Below, piece by piece: positions 42,168 to 50,893 of a DNA stretch of 64,000 nucleotides. Both the position numbers and the translations under genes were made by a program. The notes beneath the pieces were generated by a model. The model ran no database searches. It was not told the origin of the DNA and was given only the letters and a program-made list of their open reading frames with translations. Source of the DNA: Dyadobacter chenwenxiniae (GTDB taxonomy: Bacteria > Bacteroidota > Bacteroidia > Cytophagales > Spirosomataceae). Position 1 is the first letter of the stretch, and every line of letters begins with the position of its first letter. The stretch spans positions 7,107,768 through 7,171,767 of the forward strand of contig NZ_CP094997.1 in the NCBI RefSeq assembly GCF_022869785.1, written 5' to 3'.

Positions 42168-43277
42168 ATGCGTGGACATCGTTTTTCCAAATTTATACCA
42201 GCCGAACAAGGGCCAAACAGCAAATTTGAGCAATTGTTCGACATTTTCCAGCAGTTGCTGTTAATGACTTCCGGCGATGTTTCCGAAGCAATGTCATGGC
42301 TTAGTGAGCTCGACCGACAATATAATTTGACCAATGACTCTTATGGCATCGGCGATTTCTTCGATGACCTTAAAAAGAAAGGTTATATCACGGAAGAAAA
42401 GCAGGATGGTGAGAGTAAGATCATCATGACGCCAAAAGCCGAAAAAAGCATCCGGAAAAGTGCTTTGGATGAAATTTTTGGTAAGCTAAAACGCTCGAAA
42501 ACAGGCGGAAACCATCATACACCGCACATGGGCGTAGGGGATGAACTGAGTAGCGACATCCGCCAGTTCCAGTTTGGCGACACGCTGGACCAGATCGCGA
42601 TGACGGAATCCATCAAAAATGCGCAGGTTAACCACGGCATTGGTGATTTTATGCTGATGGAAAATGATCTGGAAGTAGTTGAGCGTGAGCAAAAAACTAC
42701 AACAGCAACCGTCGTAATGATCGATATCAGTCACTCCATGATTTTATATGGAGAAGATCGCATTACGCCTGCTAAAAAAGTGGCGCTTGCATTGGCTGAA
42801 CTCATCAGAAGCAAATATCCCAAAGACTCGCTGGACATTATCGTGTTCGGAAATGATGCCTGGCAGATCCAGATTAAAGATTTGCCCTATCTTGAAGTTG
42901 GACCTTATCACACCAATACTGTGGCAGGTTTGGAGCTTGCTATGGACATTCTGCGACGTAAAAAAACACGGAATAAGCAGATTTTTATGATCACGGACGG
43001 AAAGCCGACCTGCCTGAAAGAAGGAATTCGCTATTATAAGAACAGCTTCGGCCTGGACCGCAAGATCATCAATAAAACGCTGACGTTAGCCGCACAATGC
43101 AGAAGGCTGGACATTCCCGTGACAACATTCATGATCGCAACGGACCCTTATCTGAAACAATTCGTGCAAAATTTCACGCAGGTCAATAACGGCCGCGCTT
43201 ATTATAGCAATCTGCAAGGACTGGGCGGATTTGTACTGGAAGATTTTCAGCGTAACCGCAGGAAAAACGTCAAGTAA
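42168..43277 (+). CDS. von Willebrand A domain protein
   Basis: A 369-residue cytosolic protein. The N-terminal 170 residues are helical and charged (FDIFQQLLLMTSGDVSEAMSWL). The C-terminal half is a VWA domain with a complete metal-ion-dependent adhesion site: DISHS in VVMIDISHSMILYGEDR, a Thr in NTVAGL, and Asp in MITDGKPTC. Proteins of this layout usually act with a MoxR-family AAA+ ATPase as a chaperone-like pair, but no such gene adjoins it here. No signal peptide is visible. The start ATG follows the preceding terminator by 27 bases. Confidence 0.85.
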   Translation: MRGHRFSKFIPAEQGPNSKFEQLFDIFQQLLLMTSGDVSEAMSWLSELDRQYNLTNDSYGIGDFFDDLKKKGYITEEKQDGESKIIMTPKAEKSIRKSALDEIFGKLKRSKTGGNHHTPHMGVGDELSSDIRQFQFGDTLDQIAMTESIKNAQVNHGIGDFMLMENDLEVVEREQKTTTATVVMIDISHSMILYGEDRITPAKKVALALAELIRSKYPKDSLDIIVFGNDAWQIQIKDLPYLEVGPYHTNTVAGLELAMDILRRKKTRNKQIFMITDGKPTCLKEGIRYYKNSFGLDRKIINKTLTLAAQCRRLDIPVTTFMIATDPYLKQFVQNFTQVNNGRAYYSNLQGLGGFVLEDFQRNRRKNVK

Positions 43278-43280
43278 CAC

Positions 43281-45758
43281 TTACTTTTTGCCAGCAGAAA
43301 TCATGTTGGCAAAAAGTCTGTATGCTCCTGTGACGCCTGCCGGCAGCTCGCGGAAAAAGGATAGACCTGTGTAAATGTAATGTCCTTTGCCATATTGGGC
43401 GTAAAGCACGCCGCCCTCTTTCAAAGTTTCATCCTTGTCATTCGCTGAAAAGACTGCCTGGTAATTCGTTTTATCCCAGGTTTGCGCAAAATACAAGCCA
43501 CGTTCCTGGATCCAGCCATCGAAATCTTTTTGCGTGATCTTGTTAGGATAGTTCAGTAATGGATGTTCAGGCAGCAAAAAGCGCATTTCCGCATCTTCTT
43601 CTGCAACCCGGTCCCTGCCGAGCTCAATGTCGTAAGGGCCGATCTGCTTTACCTTTTGTCCGCTTGGAATGGTGTATTGCACAACCATTGTCCCTCCGTT
43701 TTTGACATAATCCATCAGTTTGGGCTGATAATTGGCAAGATAATTCTCTGTGTTATAGGCTCGAACACCCACCACGATGGCGTCATAAATCGAAAGATCC
43801 TTCGCCAGACCTGCTTCATTGAGCATGGTAACCTGGCAATCCATTTGCCGCAAAGCTGTGGGGACGTCGTCACCCGCTCCTGCAATGTAGCCGATATTTT
43901 TGACGGTCGTTTTGACATCAATTTTCGCAAGTTTCGCTTCTGATGTCGGAAAAATGGTTTGACTCGGAATGTGCTGATAAGCAATGGTTTTGATGGATTT
44001 GTCAAATATTTGCCCATCCACGGTGGCTATTGCTCTCAATTTAACTTCCTGGTTATTAGCTGGCGGTGTAATGATGAATGAAAAATATTGCTGCTGATAT
44101 TTACCCTTCAAATCAAACTCTGCCGAAGTGGGAACGGATTTCCAGCCCGCGGGAATTTCCGGCTTAACGGATCCTTTAACATTACTGCGCTGTGCTTCCA
44201 CGACGATAGTAATCGTTTTCGGCTCCAATGATGGAAATATGAAGACGGGCTCGGTAATGGTTGTCGTTACCGCTGGGCGGATCTCAAAAGGCCTGTAAAT
44301 TTCGCCTTCCGCCGGATCAGTGCTTTTATAGAACCAAGGTCGGGAAAAGGCAAATTGCTGTCCGCCGATCTCAAAAACAAACCTGGTCACGGTTTCGGGC
44401 CGGTTTTCGGGAAACCCGATGTCCTGCTGATTGTCAATTTGGAACAAACCCTTATCAATCGGTTTTTCCAGCCAATAGGGTTGGGTAACTTTTAATTTTG
44501 AAGGCAAAATGGGATTTATTGCAAAGGAATTTAGCTCGTTATCTTCCAGAGCCAGATTCAACGTGCTATCCTTTTCTTTTCCCGTCCATCGCAGCGAAAC
44601 AAGCTTTACAGGATAATCAGATCTTTTAACAACAGAAATCTTAACGGACGCTGTGTCGCCGACAACCTGAGAAAAGTCATCCGGATTGGTTTCAAACCAA
44701 AGCCCTGCACATTGCAAAATCAGCTCTTTAACTTCTTCCTTTTTCGTCTTGATATAAATGTTGGCGGAATCAAGTTTATTCAATTCGGCATTGATTTTTA
44801 GAAGTTCTGCAACAGAGGCAGATGGTCTGTTTACAGAAAAGTTCTTGATCGCGGCCGTTACCATGGCCTGTATTTTCTCGCTCCCCTTCACGCGTTTCCA
44901 GGAAACATCAACGCCATCAAAAAGCCCTTTTTGAGCCGGTTCGCCCACTTTATGAAGGAAATAATCGATCCTTGCGCCACGCTGGGGTGAACTTCCAAAA
45001 CCCTGGCTTTTGTGCTGGCTCCGGCTTTCCGCAGCGATTTCTGTATAAGATTTGCCCAGCACCGGATTATAGCCACCTATTGCAATGGATATGAATGGAT
45101 TTTTCTCTTCCGTAGGTTGCTTGTTGGTAAATCCAGGCGTGTAGGTGTTCCAAACCAGCCTTTTCGCCTGCCACGGTTTCACAAACTTCAATTGATCGGG
45201 ATAGGACTTTGGGTCGGCAGCGAGGCTGAAACCTTGCTCTGCCAGGAATGCAGAGGTTTGGTGATGACCGTGGCCAGCGCGCGGATCGGGCGGAAAGCGC
45301 GTAATGATCACATCGGGCTGGAACTTGCGGATCATCCAGATCACATCGCCCAAAACTTTGTCCTTATCCCAAAAATTCAAAGTTTCATCGCGCGTTTTGG
45401 AAAAACCAAAGTCATACGCTCTGGAAAAAAACTGTTGCGCGCCGTCAATGCGGCGGGCAGCCAGCAATTCCTGCGTACGAATGACGCCAATGTTATAACC
45501 TTGTTCCGCCCCGATCAGGTTTTGGCCGCCGTCTCCTCTTGTTAATGATAAATATCCTGTTCTAACCAGTTGATCCTTTGATAAATAAGAAAGCATTAAT
45601 GTGTTCTCATCATCTGGATGCGCGGCAATGTAAAGCACCGAGCCAAGGACATTCAGTTTCTTCATGTTCTGAAAAATTTCACTGGATGACAGGGAAGGAA
45701 CTTGCGCGGAAAGTTGAAGGCTGATAAGCAGAAAGAGGGCGGTAAGCAATCGGGGCAT
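43281..45758 (-). CDS. Large exported PIG-L (LmbE-like) deacetylase
   Basis: An 825-residue protein with a signal peptide ending in QLSAQ (about residue 19). Residues about 35-260 are the PIG-L/LmbE deacetylase fold; the zinc motif is AHPDDE (AAHPDDENTLM, about 44-54), with DVIITRFPPDPRAGHGHHQT later supplying the further His ligands. These enzymes remove N-acetyl groups from sugars. The long C-terminal part has beta-rich segments (about 340-620) and a terminal alpha/beta region (about 630-825, IDVKTTVKNIGYIAGAGDD, YTIPSGQ) resembling a glutamine-amidotransferase-like fold. Similar fused proteins occur in Bacteroidota and may process surface glycans. The substrate is unknown. Confidence 0.85.
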   Translation of the reverse strand: MPRLLTALFLLISLQLSAQVPSLSSSEIFQNMKKLNVLGSVLYIAAHPDDENTLMLSYLSKDQLVRTGYLSLTRGDGGQNLIGAEQGYNIGVIRTQELLAARRIDGAQQFFSRAYDFGFSKTRDETLNFWDKDKVLGDVIWMIRKFQPDVIITRFPPDPRAGHGHHQTSAFLAEQGFSLAADPKSYPDQLKFVKPWQAKRLVWNTYTPGFTNKQPTEEKNPFISIAIGGYNPVLGKSYTEIAAESRSQHKSQGFGSSPQRGARIDYFLHKVGEPAQKGLFDGVDVSWKRVKGSEKIQAMVTAAIKNFSVNRPSASVAELLKINAELNKLDSANIYIKTKKEEVKELILQCAGLWFETNPDDFSQVVGDTASVKISVVKRSDYPVKLVSLRWTGKEKDSTLNLALEDNELNSFAINPILPSKLKVTQPYWLEKPIDKGLFQIDNQQDIGFPENRPETVTRFVFEIGGQQFAFSRPWFYKSTDPAEGEIYRPFEIRPAVTTTITEPVFIFPSLEPKTITIVVEAQRSNVKGSVKPEIPAGWKSVPTSAEFDLKGKYQQQYFSFIITPPANNQEVKLRAIATVDGQIFDKSIKTIAYQHIPSQTIFPTSEAKLAKIDVKTTVKNIGYIAGAGDDVPTALRQMDCQVTMLNEAGLAKDLSIYDAIVVGVRAYNTENYLANYQPKLMDYVKNGGTMVVQYTIPSGQKVKQIGPYDIELGRDRVAEEDAEMRFLLPEHPLLNYPNKITQKDFDGWIQERGLYFAQTWDKTNYQAVFSANDKDETLKEGGVLYAQYGKGHYIYTGLSFFRELPAGVTGAYRLFANMISAGKK

Positions 45759-45784
45759 ATAGGGATAGGTTTTTATTTTCTAAA

Positions 45785-46411
45785 TCAGACGGTCCAGGCA
45801 AGTAAATAGTCGTCAAATGCATCGTGCTGCACCTGAACAGACATGTTTACATTTTCCTTTTGAATGGAAACCTCAATTATTCCATTTTGGTTGCTCTTAA
45901 AAGGATTTGTAATGATATGTTTTTTCAAATCCATATCCGCGTCGCCTGCAAATTTAAAAACGGCTTCCTTTGCACACCAAATCAGATGCAGTAAAACATT
46001 ATCATCCAGATCCGCCCAATGTTGTTCAGCTTCATTGAGAAAGTAATCGGAGCCTTTTGTAATAGACGGCTTCATTTGCTGTAAATCCACACCAACCGGC
46101 TCGCTATCATGCACATATACGCACACATAATCACCTGAATGCGACATTGAAAGCTGTTTGGAACTTCCTTTAATATGCGGTTTGCGATTTTTATCATAGC
46201 TGATGATGGGCAGAGACTGCGCCATTTCCTGTAACAAAACCCTGCAAGCCAGCCATTCCTGCTTTCGCTTATCAGTCTTTTTTTCTTCCAGCGGCAGCCA
46301 TTCTGTGGCGGGTAGCTTAACCATTTCTTTCAAATCCTGCCAACTTTCCGACATATGCCACAACCCTAATGTTGCATCATCCGAAATGCTTTTTATATAA
46401 CAGATAGGCAT
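45785..46411 (-). CDS. 4'-phosphopantetheinyl transferase superfamily protein
   Basis: A 208-residue Sfp-type enzyme that transfers phosphopantetheine from CoA to a serine on carrier proteins. The Mg/CoA motifs are visible: VGVDLQQMKP (about residues 100-109) and LIWCAKEAVFKFAGD (about 146-160), the classic WxxKEAxxK pattern. It is divergent from the pigment cluster, which encodes an acyl carrier protein at 58876, so it is probably the activating enzyme for that carrier. The start ATG at 46411 precedes MPICYIKSI. The region between it and the C45 gene is 60 bases and must contain both promoters. Confidence 0.92.
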   Translation of the reverse strand: MPICYIKSISDDATLGLWHMSESWQDLKEMVKLPATEWLPLEEKKTDKRKQEWLACRVLLQEMAQSLPIISYDKNRKPHIKGSSKQLSMSHSGDYVCVYVHDSEPVGVDLQQMKPSITKGSDYFLNEAEQHWADLDDNVLLHLIWCAKEAVFKFAGDADMDLKKHIITNPFKSNQNGIIEVSIQKENVNMSVQVQHDAFDDYLLAWTV

Positions 46412-46418
46412 TTATTAT

Positions 46419-46426
46419 TAATTTTG
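46419..46426 (+). promoter_or_regulatory. Putative -7 promoter box of the pigment cluster
   Basis: TAATTTTG fits TAnnTTTG and lies 45 bases before the C45 acyltransferase ATG. The -33 element is not clear. If used, it drives the run of same-strand genes up to 60341. Confidence 0.45.
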
Positions 46427-46471
46427 ATATTCAACCGGGCATAACAACTGCTTTGCCCGTCTCTCCAGCAT

Positions 46472-48154
46472 ATGTGGCCTAAAAATAAAATAACGAGGAA
46501 CGTCCTGAAAACTTTTGGCATTTTCATGCTCACTATTGGCGTTCTTTTCGGGCTCTTTATATGGCGCATCCGTGTTCCTGCACCCAGGCTTGAAAGTACA
46601 AAAACTACGGAAAGTTACAAGCGCGTCCAAGTGGGCGAAGACCATTATACGGTGGGAAATTGCTGGTTAAAAAAGAATAAGCAGGGAATTTGGGAAATGT
46701 ACCTCGAAGGAAAACCCTATGAGCGCGGGCTGATTTACGGCATTCTTGCCAAGGAATTAATGGAAAAGCAGGAAGTCCATTTCGTGAATCAGATCAGGGA
46801 AATGATCCCGAGCAGCTTATTTTTGCAAGTTTTGAAAGGCTTTGTTGGCTGGTTTAACCGTGACATTTATAAATACATTCCCGAGGAAAATCAGCAGGAA
46901 ATTTATGGCGTTTCGCAGTCTTTTTCTGAGCAATTTAATTACATCGGGCCCAAATATTACCGCATTCTCAACTATCACGCGGCGCACGACATTGGCCATG
47001 CACTCACGGACCTGAACATGGTTGGCTGTACGTCTTTTGCGGTTAATCACGCATTGACGAAGGACTCAACATTGCTGATCGCCAGAAACTTTGACTTTTA
47101 CATGGGCGACGCCTTTGCAGAAGACAAGCTCATCGTTTTCATGAAACCGGATAAGGGCTACAAATTTGCATCCTACGCCTGGGCAGGCCTCACGGGCGTG
47201 GTTTCGGGCATGAATGAGAAAGGCATAACCGTTACATTAAACGCCTCAAAGTCAGACATTCCGTTTGCGGCGAAGGAACCGATTTCCATTTTAGCTAGGG
47301 AGATTTTACAATATGCCGGCACGATTGAAGAAGCCACAAAAATCGCCCGGAGAAGCGAAACCTTTGTCTCCGAATCACTACTGATCGGTTCGGCGGCGGA
47401 TGATCAGGCTGCGATCATTGAGAAATCGCCTCAGAAGATGGACGTTTTTGAGTCCGGCAAAGATTACCTGGTTTGTGCCAATCATTATCAGGGCCAGTCA
47501 TTCGTGGAAGATTCGGTGAACATGAATAACATCAAGGATACGGATTCCAAGTCGCGTTTTGATCGTATGAACCAGCTGATGAACCGGTCTTATCCGATGG
47601 ATGTGAACAAAGCAGCCGAAATTTTACGCGATCAAAAGGCTGTTAATGACAAATTTGTGGGTTATGGCAATTCAAAAACGCTGAATCAGCTCATTGCACA
47701 CCACGGCATTCTTTTCAAGCCCGAAAAAAGGGAAATGTGGATTTCGACGCCGCCTTATCAGCTCGGAGAATTTATTTACTATAATTTGAATGACGTTTTT
47801 TCCCGCAACGGAACATTCCAGCCCGTCGACTCGCTCAAAATCCGCTCCGATCCATTCCTTGCTTCCAATGATTACAAAAAGTTTGAAGCATTTAAGGCTA
47901 CCAAACAGAAAATCAGCAAGCATGTAATGCTCGGCGTTCCTTTTGAGCTTTCGCGCGAAGAAGAAATCGCATTTGTCACCAACAATCCCGAGAGCTATCT
48001 CACCTATCAGTTTTTAGGAGATTATTTTAAAAAGAATAAGAACTTCAAAAAAGCGGTCAGCTATTACCGGGAGGCACTAAAACGCGATGTTGCCTCGCTG
48101 AACGAGCGAAATGTGATCAAAGACAAAATTGCGGAAAGTCAAAAGTCTCTCTGA
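46472..48154 (+). CDS. Membrane-anchored C45-type autoproteolytic acyltransferase/hydrolase
   Basis: A 560-residue protein of the peptidase C45/isopenicillin-N acyltransferase family (Ntn hydrolase fold). A transmembrane helix lies at about residues 13-33 (LKTFGIFMLTIGVLFGLFI). After a pro-region of about 150 residues comes GCTSFAVNHAL, with Cys186 as the expected self-cleavage site and nucleophile, then LIARNFDFYMGD and GMNEKGITVTLNA of the core. The C-terminal 60 residues (YLTYQFLGDYFKKNKNFKKAVSYYREALK) are a TPR-like unit. Family enzymes move or remove acyl groups on amino or hydroxyl groups. In this cluster it may join or release acyl chains. Start ATG at 46472. Confidence 0.85.
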   Translation: MWPKNKITRNVLKTFGIFMLTIGVLFGLFIWRIRVPAPRLESTKTTESYKRVQVGEDHYTVGNCWLKKNKQGIWEMYLEGKPYERGLIYGILAKELMEKQEVHFVNQIREMIPSSLFLQVLKGFVGWFNRDIYKYIPEENQQEIYGVSQSFSEQFNYIGPKYYRILNYHAAHDIGHALTDLNMVGCTSFAVNHALTKDSTLLIARNFDFYMGDAFAEDKLIVFMKPDKGYKFASYAWAGLTGVVSGMNEKGITVTLNASKSDIPFAAKEPISILAREILQYAGTIEEATKIARRSETFVSESLLIGSAADDQAAIIEKSPQKMDVFESGKDYLVCANHYQGQSFVEDSVNMNNIKDTDSKSRFDRMNQLMNRSYPMDVNKAAEILRDQKAVNDKFVGYGNSKTLNQLIAHHGILFKPEKREMWISTPPYQLGEFIYYNLNDVFSRNGTFQPVDSLKIRSDPFLASNDYKKFEAFKATKQKISKHVMLGVPFELSREEEIAFVTNNPESYLTYQFLGDYFKKNKNFKKAVSYYREALKRDVASLNERNVIKDKIAESQKSL

Positions 48155-48179
48155 TTTTTAGTTATAAACCCGATTCTCA

Positions 48180-49442
48180 ATGACCTTAAATATGATCCGT
48201 GAAACGCAGGAGCAAAAGTTAAAACACTTGCTGGCTTATGTTTCGGCACACTCCCCTTATTATCAGAAAATGTTCCGAAAGTATGGCGTGGATGTTGACA
48301 GCATTGTTTCCATCGCTGATCTCGAAAAGTTGCCTTTCACCACAAAAGATGACCTGGCAGCTGCAAATGATGATTTTTTGTGTGTGCCAAAAAGCAGGAT
48401 CGCGGATTATGTAACAACCTCGGGCACATTAAGTGATCCGGTGGCATTTTATCTCACGGATTCGGACATTGAAAGGCTTGCGGACAATGAATCTGAATCT
48501 TTTCGTTGTGCGGATGGCTCGGAGCTTGACATTTATCAGCTGATGACGACCATTGACAAACGTTTCATGGCAGGATTGGCTTACTGGATGGGCGCCAGGA
48601 AATTGGGCGCTGGGATGATCCGGGTTGGCCCAGGTGCCCCGTTTCTGCAATGGGAGTCCATCCAGCGTTTTTCACCCACTGTTATCATTGCCATTCCCTC
48701 ATTTATCCCAAGGTTGATCGATTATGCGATTGCTAATGGGATTGATTTCGCCTCTTCCAGCATCAAGTCGGTGATCTGCATCGGTGAGCCCATCCGCAAT
48801 CCTGATTTTACATATAATGAACTCGGCAAAAGGATCACTTCGCAATGGGACGTAAAGCTTTATTCCACTTATGCTTCCACCGAAATGGGGGCGGCCTTCA
48901 CGGAATGCAGTCAAGGCAAAGGCGGGCATTTGAACGAAGATCTTTTGATCCTGGAAGTGGTTGACGAGCAGGACCGCGTTGTGAAGGAAGGCGGGCTTGG
49001 TGAAATCGTGATTTCCACATTGGGCGTAGAAGGGATGCCGCTGCTGCGTTACCGGACAGGCGATTTATGCCACATGCATTACGAACCTTGCGCCTGCGGA
49101 CGCAAAAGTCCGCGCGTTGGACCGGTGGTGGGCAGGAAGCAGCAAATGATTAAATTCAAAGGGACTACAATCTTCCCCCCAGCCATTTTCGACGTGCTGG
49201 ATATGGTGCAGGAAATTGAGCTTTATCAGGTTGTCGTGTCCAAAAATGAGTTCGGAAATGATGACATTATGATCCAGTTTTCTGATCATTTGGACACACC
49301 CGTTTTCAGGGAAAAGCTGCATTCGTTATTCAAGTCCCGGCTTCGCGTAACGCCATCTTTTGCATTTATCGCCGCTCACGAACTCAACCTCAGAATATAC
49401 AAACAGGAGAAACGCAAACCTGAAAAATTGATCTATATTTGA
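48180..49442 (+). CDS. PaaK-like adenylate-forming acyl-CoA/ACP ligase
   Basis: A 420-residue member of the phenylacetate-CoA ligase branch of the ANL superfamily. The ATP motif is TTSGTLSDPVAFYLT (about residues 80-94), an acyl/AMP-binding motif is YASTEMGAAFTECS (about 220-233), and YRTGDLCHM (about 290) precedes the C-terminal lid. In pigment clusters such ligases activate aromatic acids (for example 4-hydroxycinnamate or 4-hydroxybenzoate) for loading on a carrier protein. The gene is 25 bases downstream of the C45 gene. Substrate assignment is inference. Confidence 0.88.
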   Translation: MTLNMIRETQEQKLKHLLAYVSAHSPYYQKMFRKYGVDVDSIVSIADLEKLPFTTKDDLAAANDDFLCVPKSRIADYVTTSGTLSDPVAFYLTDSDIERLADNESESFRCADGSELDIYQLMTTIDKRFMAGLAYWMGARKLGAGMIRVGPGAPFLQWESIQRFSPTVIIAIPSFIPRLIDYAIANGIDFASSSIKSVICIGEPIRNPDFTYNELGKRITSQWDVKLYSTYASTEMGAAFTECSQGKGGHLNEDLLILEVVDEQDRVVKEGGLGEIVISTLGVEGMPLLRYRTGDLCHMHYEPCACGRKSPRVGPVVGRKQQMIKFKGTTIFPPAIFDVLDMVQEIELYQVVVSKNEFGNDDIMIQFSDHLDTPVFREKLHSLFKSRLRVTPSFAFIAAHELNLRIYKQEKRKPEKLIYI

Positions 49443-49477
49443 AGCCTCTATTACCATAAAAAATAAAAATTACTAAC

Positions 49478-50089
49478 ATGAAAAAGTTTATTTGCGCAGC
49501 TGTAATTGCTGTCGCTGCGGTCGGAACAAGTGATTCATTTGCACAAAGAGTTGATCTGAGAAGCGGAGAGGTGGCCGTATTGTCAGGTCAGAAAACCGTG
49601 AACATTGAATACGATTATTCCGAATTCGGAGTCGGAAAATTTGCGACTGAGAAAGAATATTTGGACAAAAAATCAGCTGAATACAATGCCAAGGAAGCCG
49701 GGAAAGGCGACACCTGGAAAAAGGCCTGGGTTGAGGATCGCAAAAACCGTTTTGAGCCGAAATTTGAGGAGCTGTTCAACAAAGGGATGGCAGAAAAGGG
49801 CTTACAAGCCGTTCAGTCCCGGCCGGATGCAACTTACACATTGATCGTTCGCACCAAGTTTGTAGAGCCCGGTTTCAATGTAGGCGTAATGCGCAAGAAT
49901 GCTTATGTGGATTACGAAGTTGACCTGGTGGAATCTGCTAACAAAGCAACAAAGGTCGCCCAACTGAATCTGCGTAATGTCCCTGGCGGGCAGTTCGGTG
50001 GTTTTGACTTCGATACGGGCGTCAGAATCGCTGAATCCTATGCAAAAGCCGGAAAGTCCCTTGCTGCATTTTTGGATAAAAAGCTTTAA
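49478..50089 (+). CDS. Exported protein of unknown function, first of a tandem pair
   Basis: A 203-residue protein with a signal peptide ending in SFAQ (about residue 22). The mature part alternates strands and helices (NIEYDYSEFGVGKF, then helix YLDKKSAEYNAKEAG, then DATYTLIVRTKFVEPGF) and ends with a Gly/Phe-rich segment GGQFGGFDFD and a terminal helix FLDKKL. I cannot name the family. Together with the next gene it shows a similar layout (strand, GGF-type turn, helix, KK end), suggesting distant paralogues. Position within the pigment run suggests an envelope role in pigment handling, which is only inferred. Confidence 0.7.
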   Translation: MKKFICAAVIAVAAVGTSDSFAQRVDLRSGEVAVLSGQKTVNIEYDYSEFGVGKFATEKEYLDKKSAEYNAKEAGKGDTWKKAWVEDRKNRFEPKFEELFNKGMAEKGLQAVQSRPDATYTLIVRTKFVEPGFNVGVMRKNAYVDYEVDLVESANKATKVAQLNLRNVPGGQFGGFDFDTGVRIAESYAKAGKSLAAFLDKKL

Positions 50090-50127
50090 TAACAATCCAT
50101 TATCATAATTCTAAACGTTCTCTTGTT

Positions 50128-50763
50128 ATGAAAAAGTTGTTACTTCTTGCATTTGTTCTTTTGAATGCCGGGTTTGCATCTGCTGAAAATTCAATGGCAG
50201 ATCTTTTCAACGGCAAAGCAAAACTTACGTTTCTGGGCCTTGATTTCACACAGGCAAAATATGTTGGCAGAATAGGTTTTACCGATCCGAACGCTATCCA
50301 GAACCAGCATATGGTGAGCTGGAACAACCTGATCGAAATGGAGCCGAAGAAGTTCTCACTCCAGAAAGCCTTCAATTTAAAAGATGATCAGTATGCTTCG
50401 AAAGTGGAGGATATGATCAAACTTAATAAATCAGCCAATGTTGCAGATAACATTACCGAAACAGAAGCTGTACTGACGGAAGATCAGGTTAGAAAATCTG
50501 TTTCAAAATATTCATTAAGTGAAAAAGAGGGCATTGGTGTCGTTTATGTCGTCGAAAGCCTGAGCAAGACCGCTGAGAAGATGACGGTGTGGGTTACTTT
50601 TATTGATCTTAGCACCAAAAAAGTCCTTTATACCGAGAAAGTGGAGGGAAAAGCAGGCGGTTTCGGCTTCCGGAATTACTGGGCTGGTGGCGTATACAAG
50701 ATCAATGAAGCGATTGACTCCAGATTTTACAAAAAATGGAGTAAAACCTACAAGGTTTCATAA
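50128..50763 (+). CDS. Exported protein of unknown function, second of a tandem pair
   Basis: A 211-residue protein with a signal peptide ending in ASAEN (about residue 20). The mature part has LTFLGLDFTQAKYVGRIGF, a helical middle, and a C-terminal strand-turn-helix unit (TVWVTFIDL, GKAGGFGFRNY, RFYKKWSK) that resembles its upstream neighbour. No known family is recognised. It lies 38 bases after that gene. The next gene starts 130 bases further on, with a hairpin in the gap. Confidence 0.7.
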   Translation: MKKLLLLAFVLLNAGFASAENSMADLFNGKAKLTFLGLDFTQAKYVGRIGFTDPNAIQNQHMVSWNNLIEMEPKKFSLQKAFNLKDDQYASKVEDMIKLNKSANVADNITETEAVLTEDQVRKSVSKYSLSEKEGIGVVYVVESLSKTAEKMTVWVTFIDLSTKKVLYTEKVEGKAGGFGFRNYWAGGVYKINEAIDSRFYKKWSKTYKVS

Positions 50764-50823
50764 TCAAATAGAATTCCCTATTTTTAAAAGTTGGTTCATT
50801 ACCGATACCATAGCATATTTTTT

Positions 50824-50870
50824 GTAAGCTGTGATTTGTTCGCCATTTTGGAGGACGCTTCACAGCTTAC
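50824..50870. repeat. Inverted repeat with long loop upstream of the YdcF-like gene
   Basis: Perfect 11-bp arms GTAAGCTGTGA and TCACAGCTTAC (50824-50834 and 50860-50870) with a 25-base loop, ending 23 bases before the GTG start. No T-run follows, so it is not a standard terminator; it may be a leader hairpin or operator. Confidence 0.6.
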
Positions 50871-50893
50871 TGTTTAACTGATAACCCAATCTT

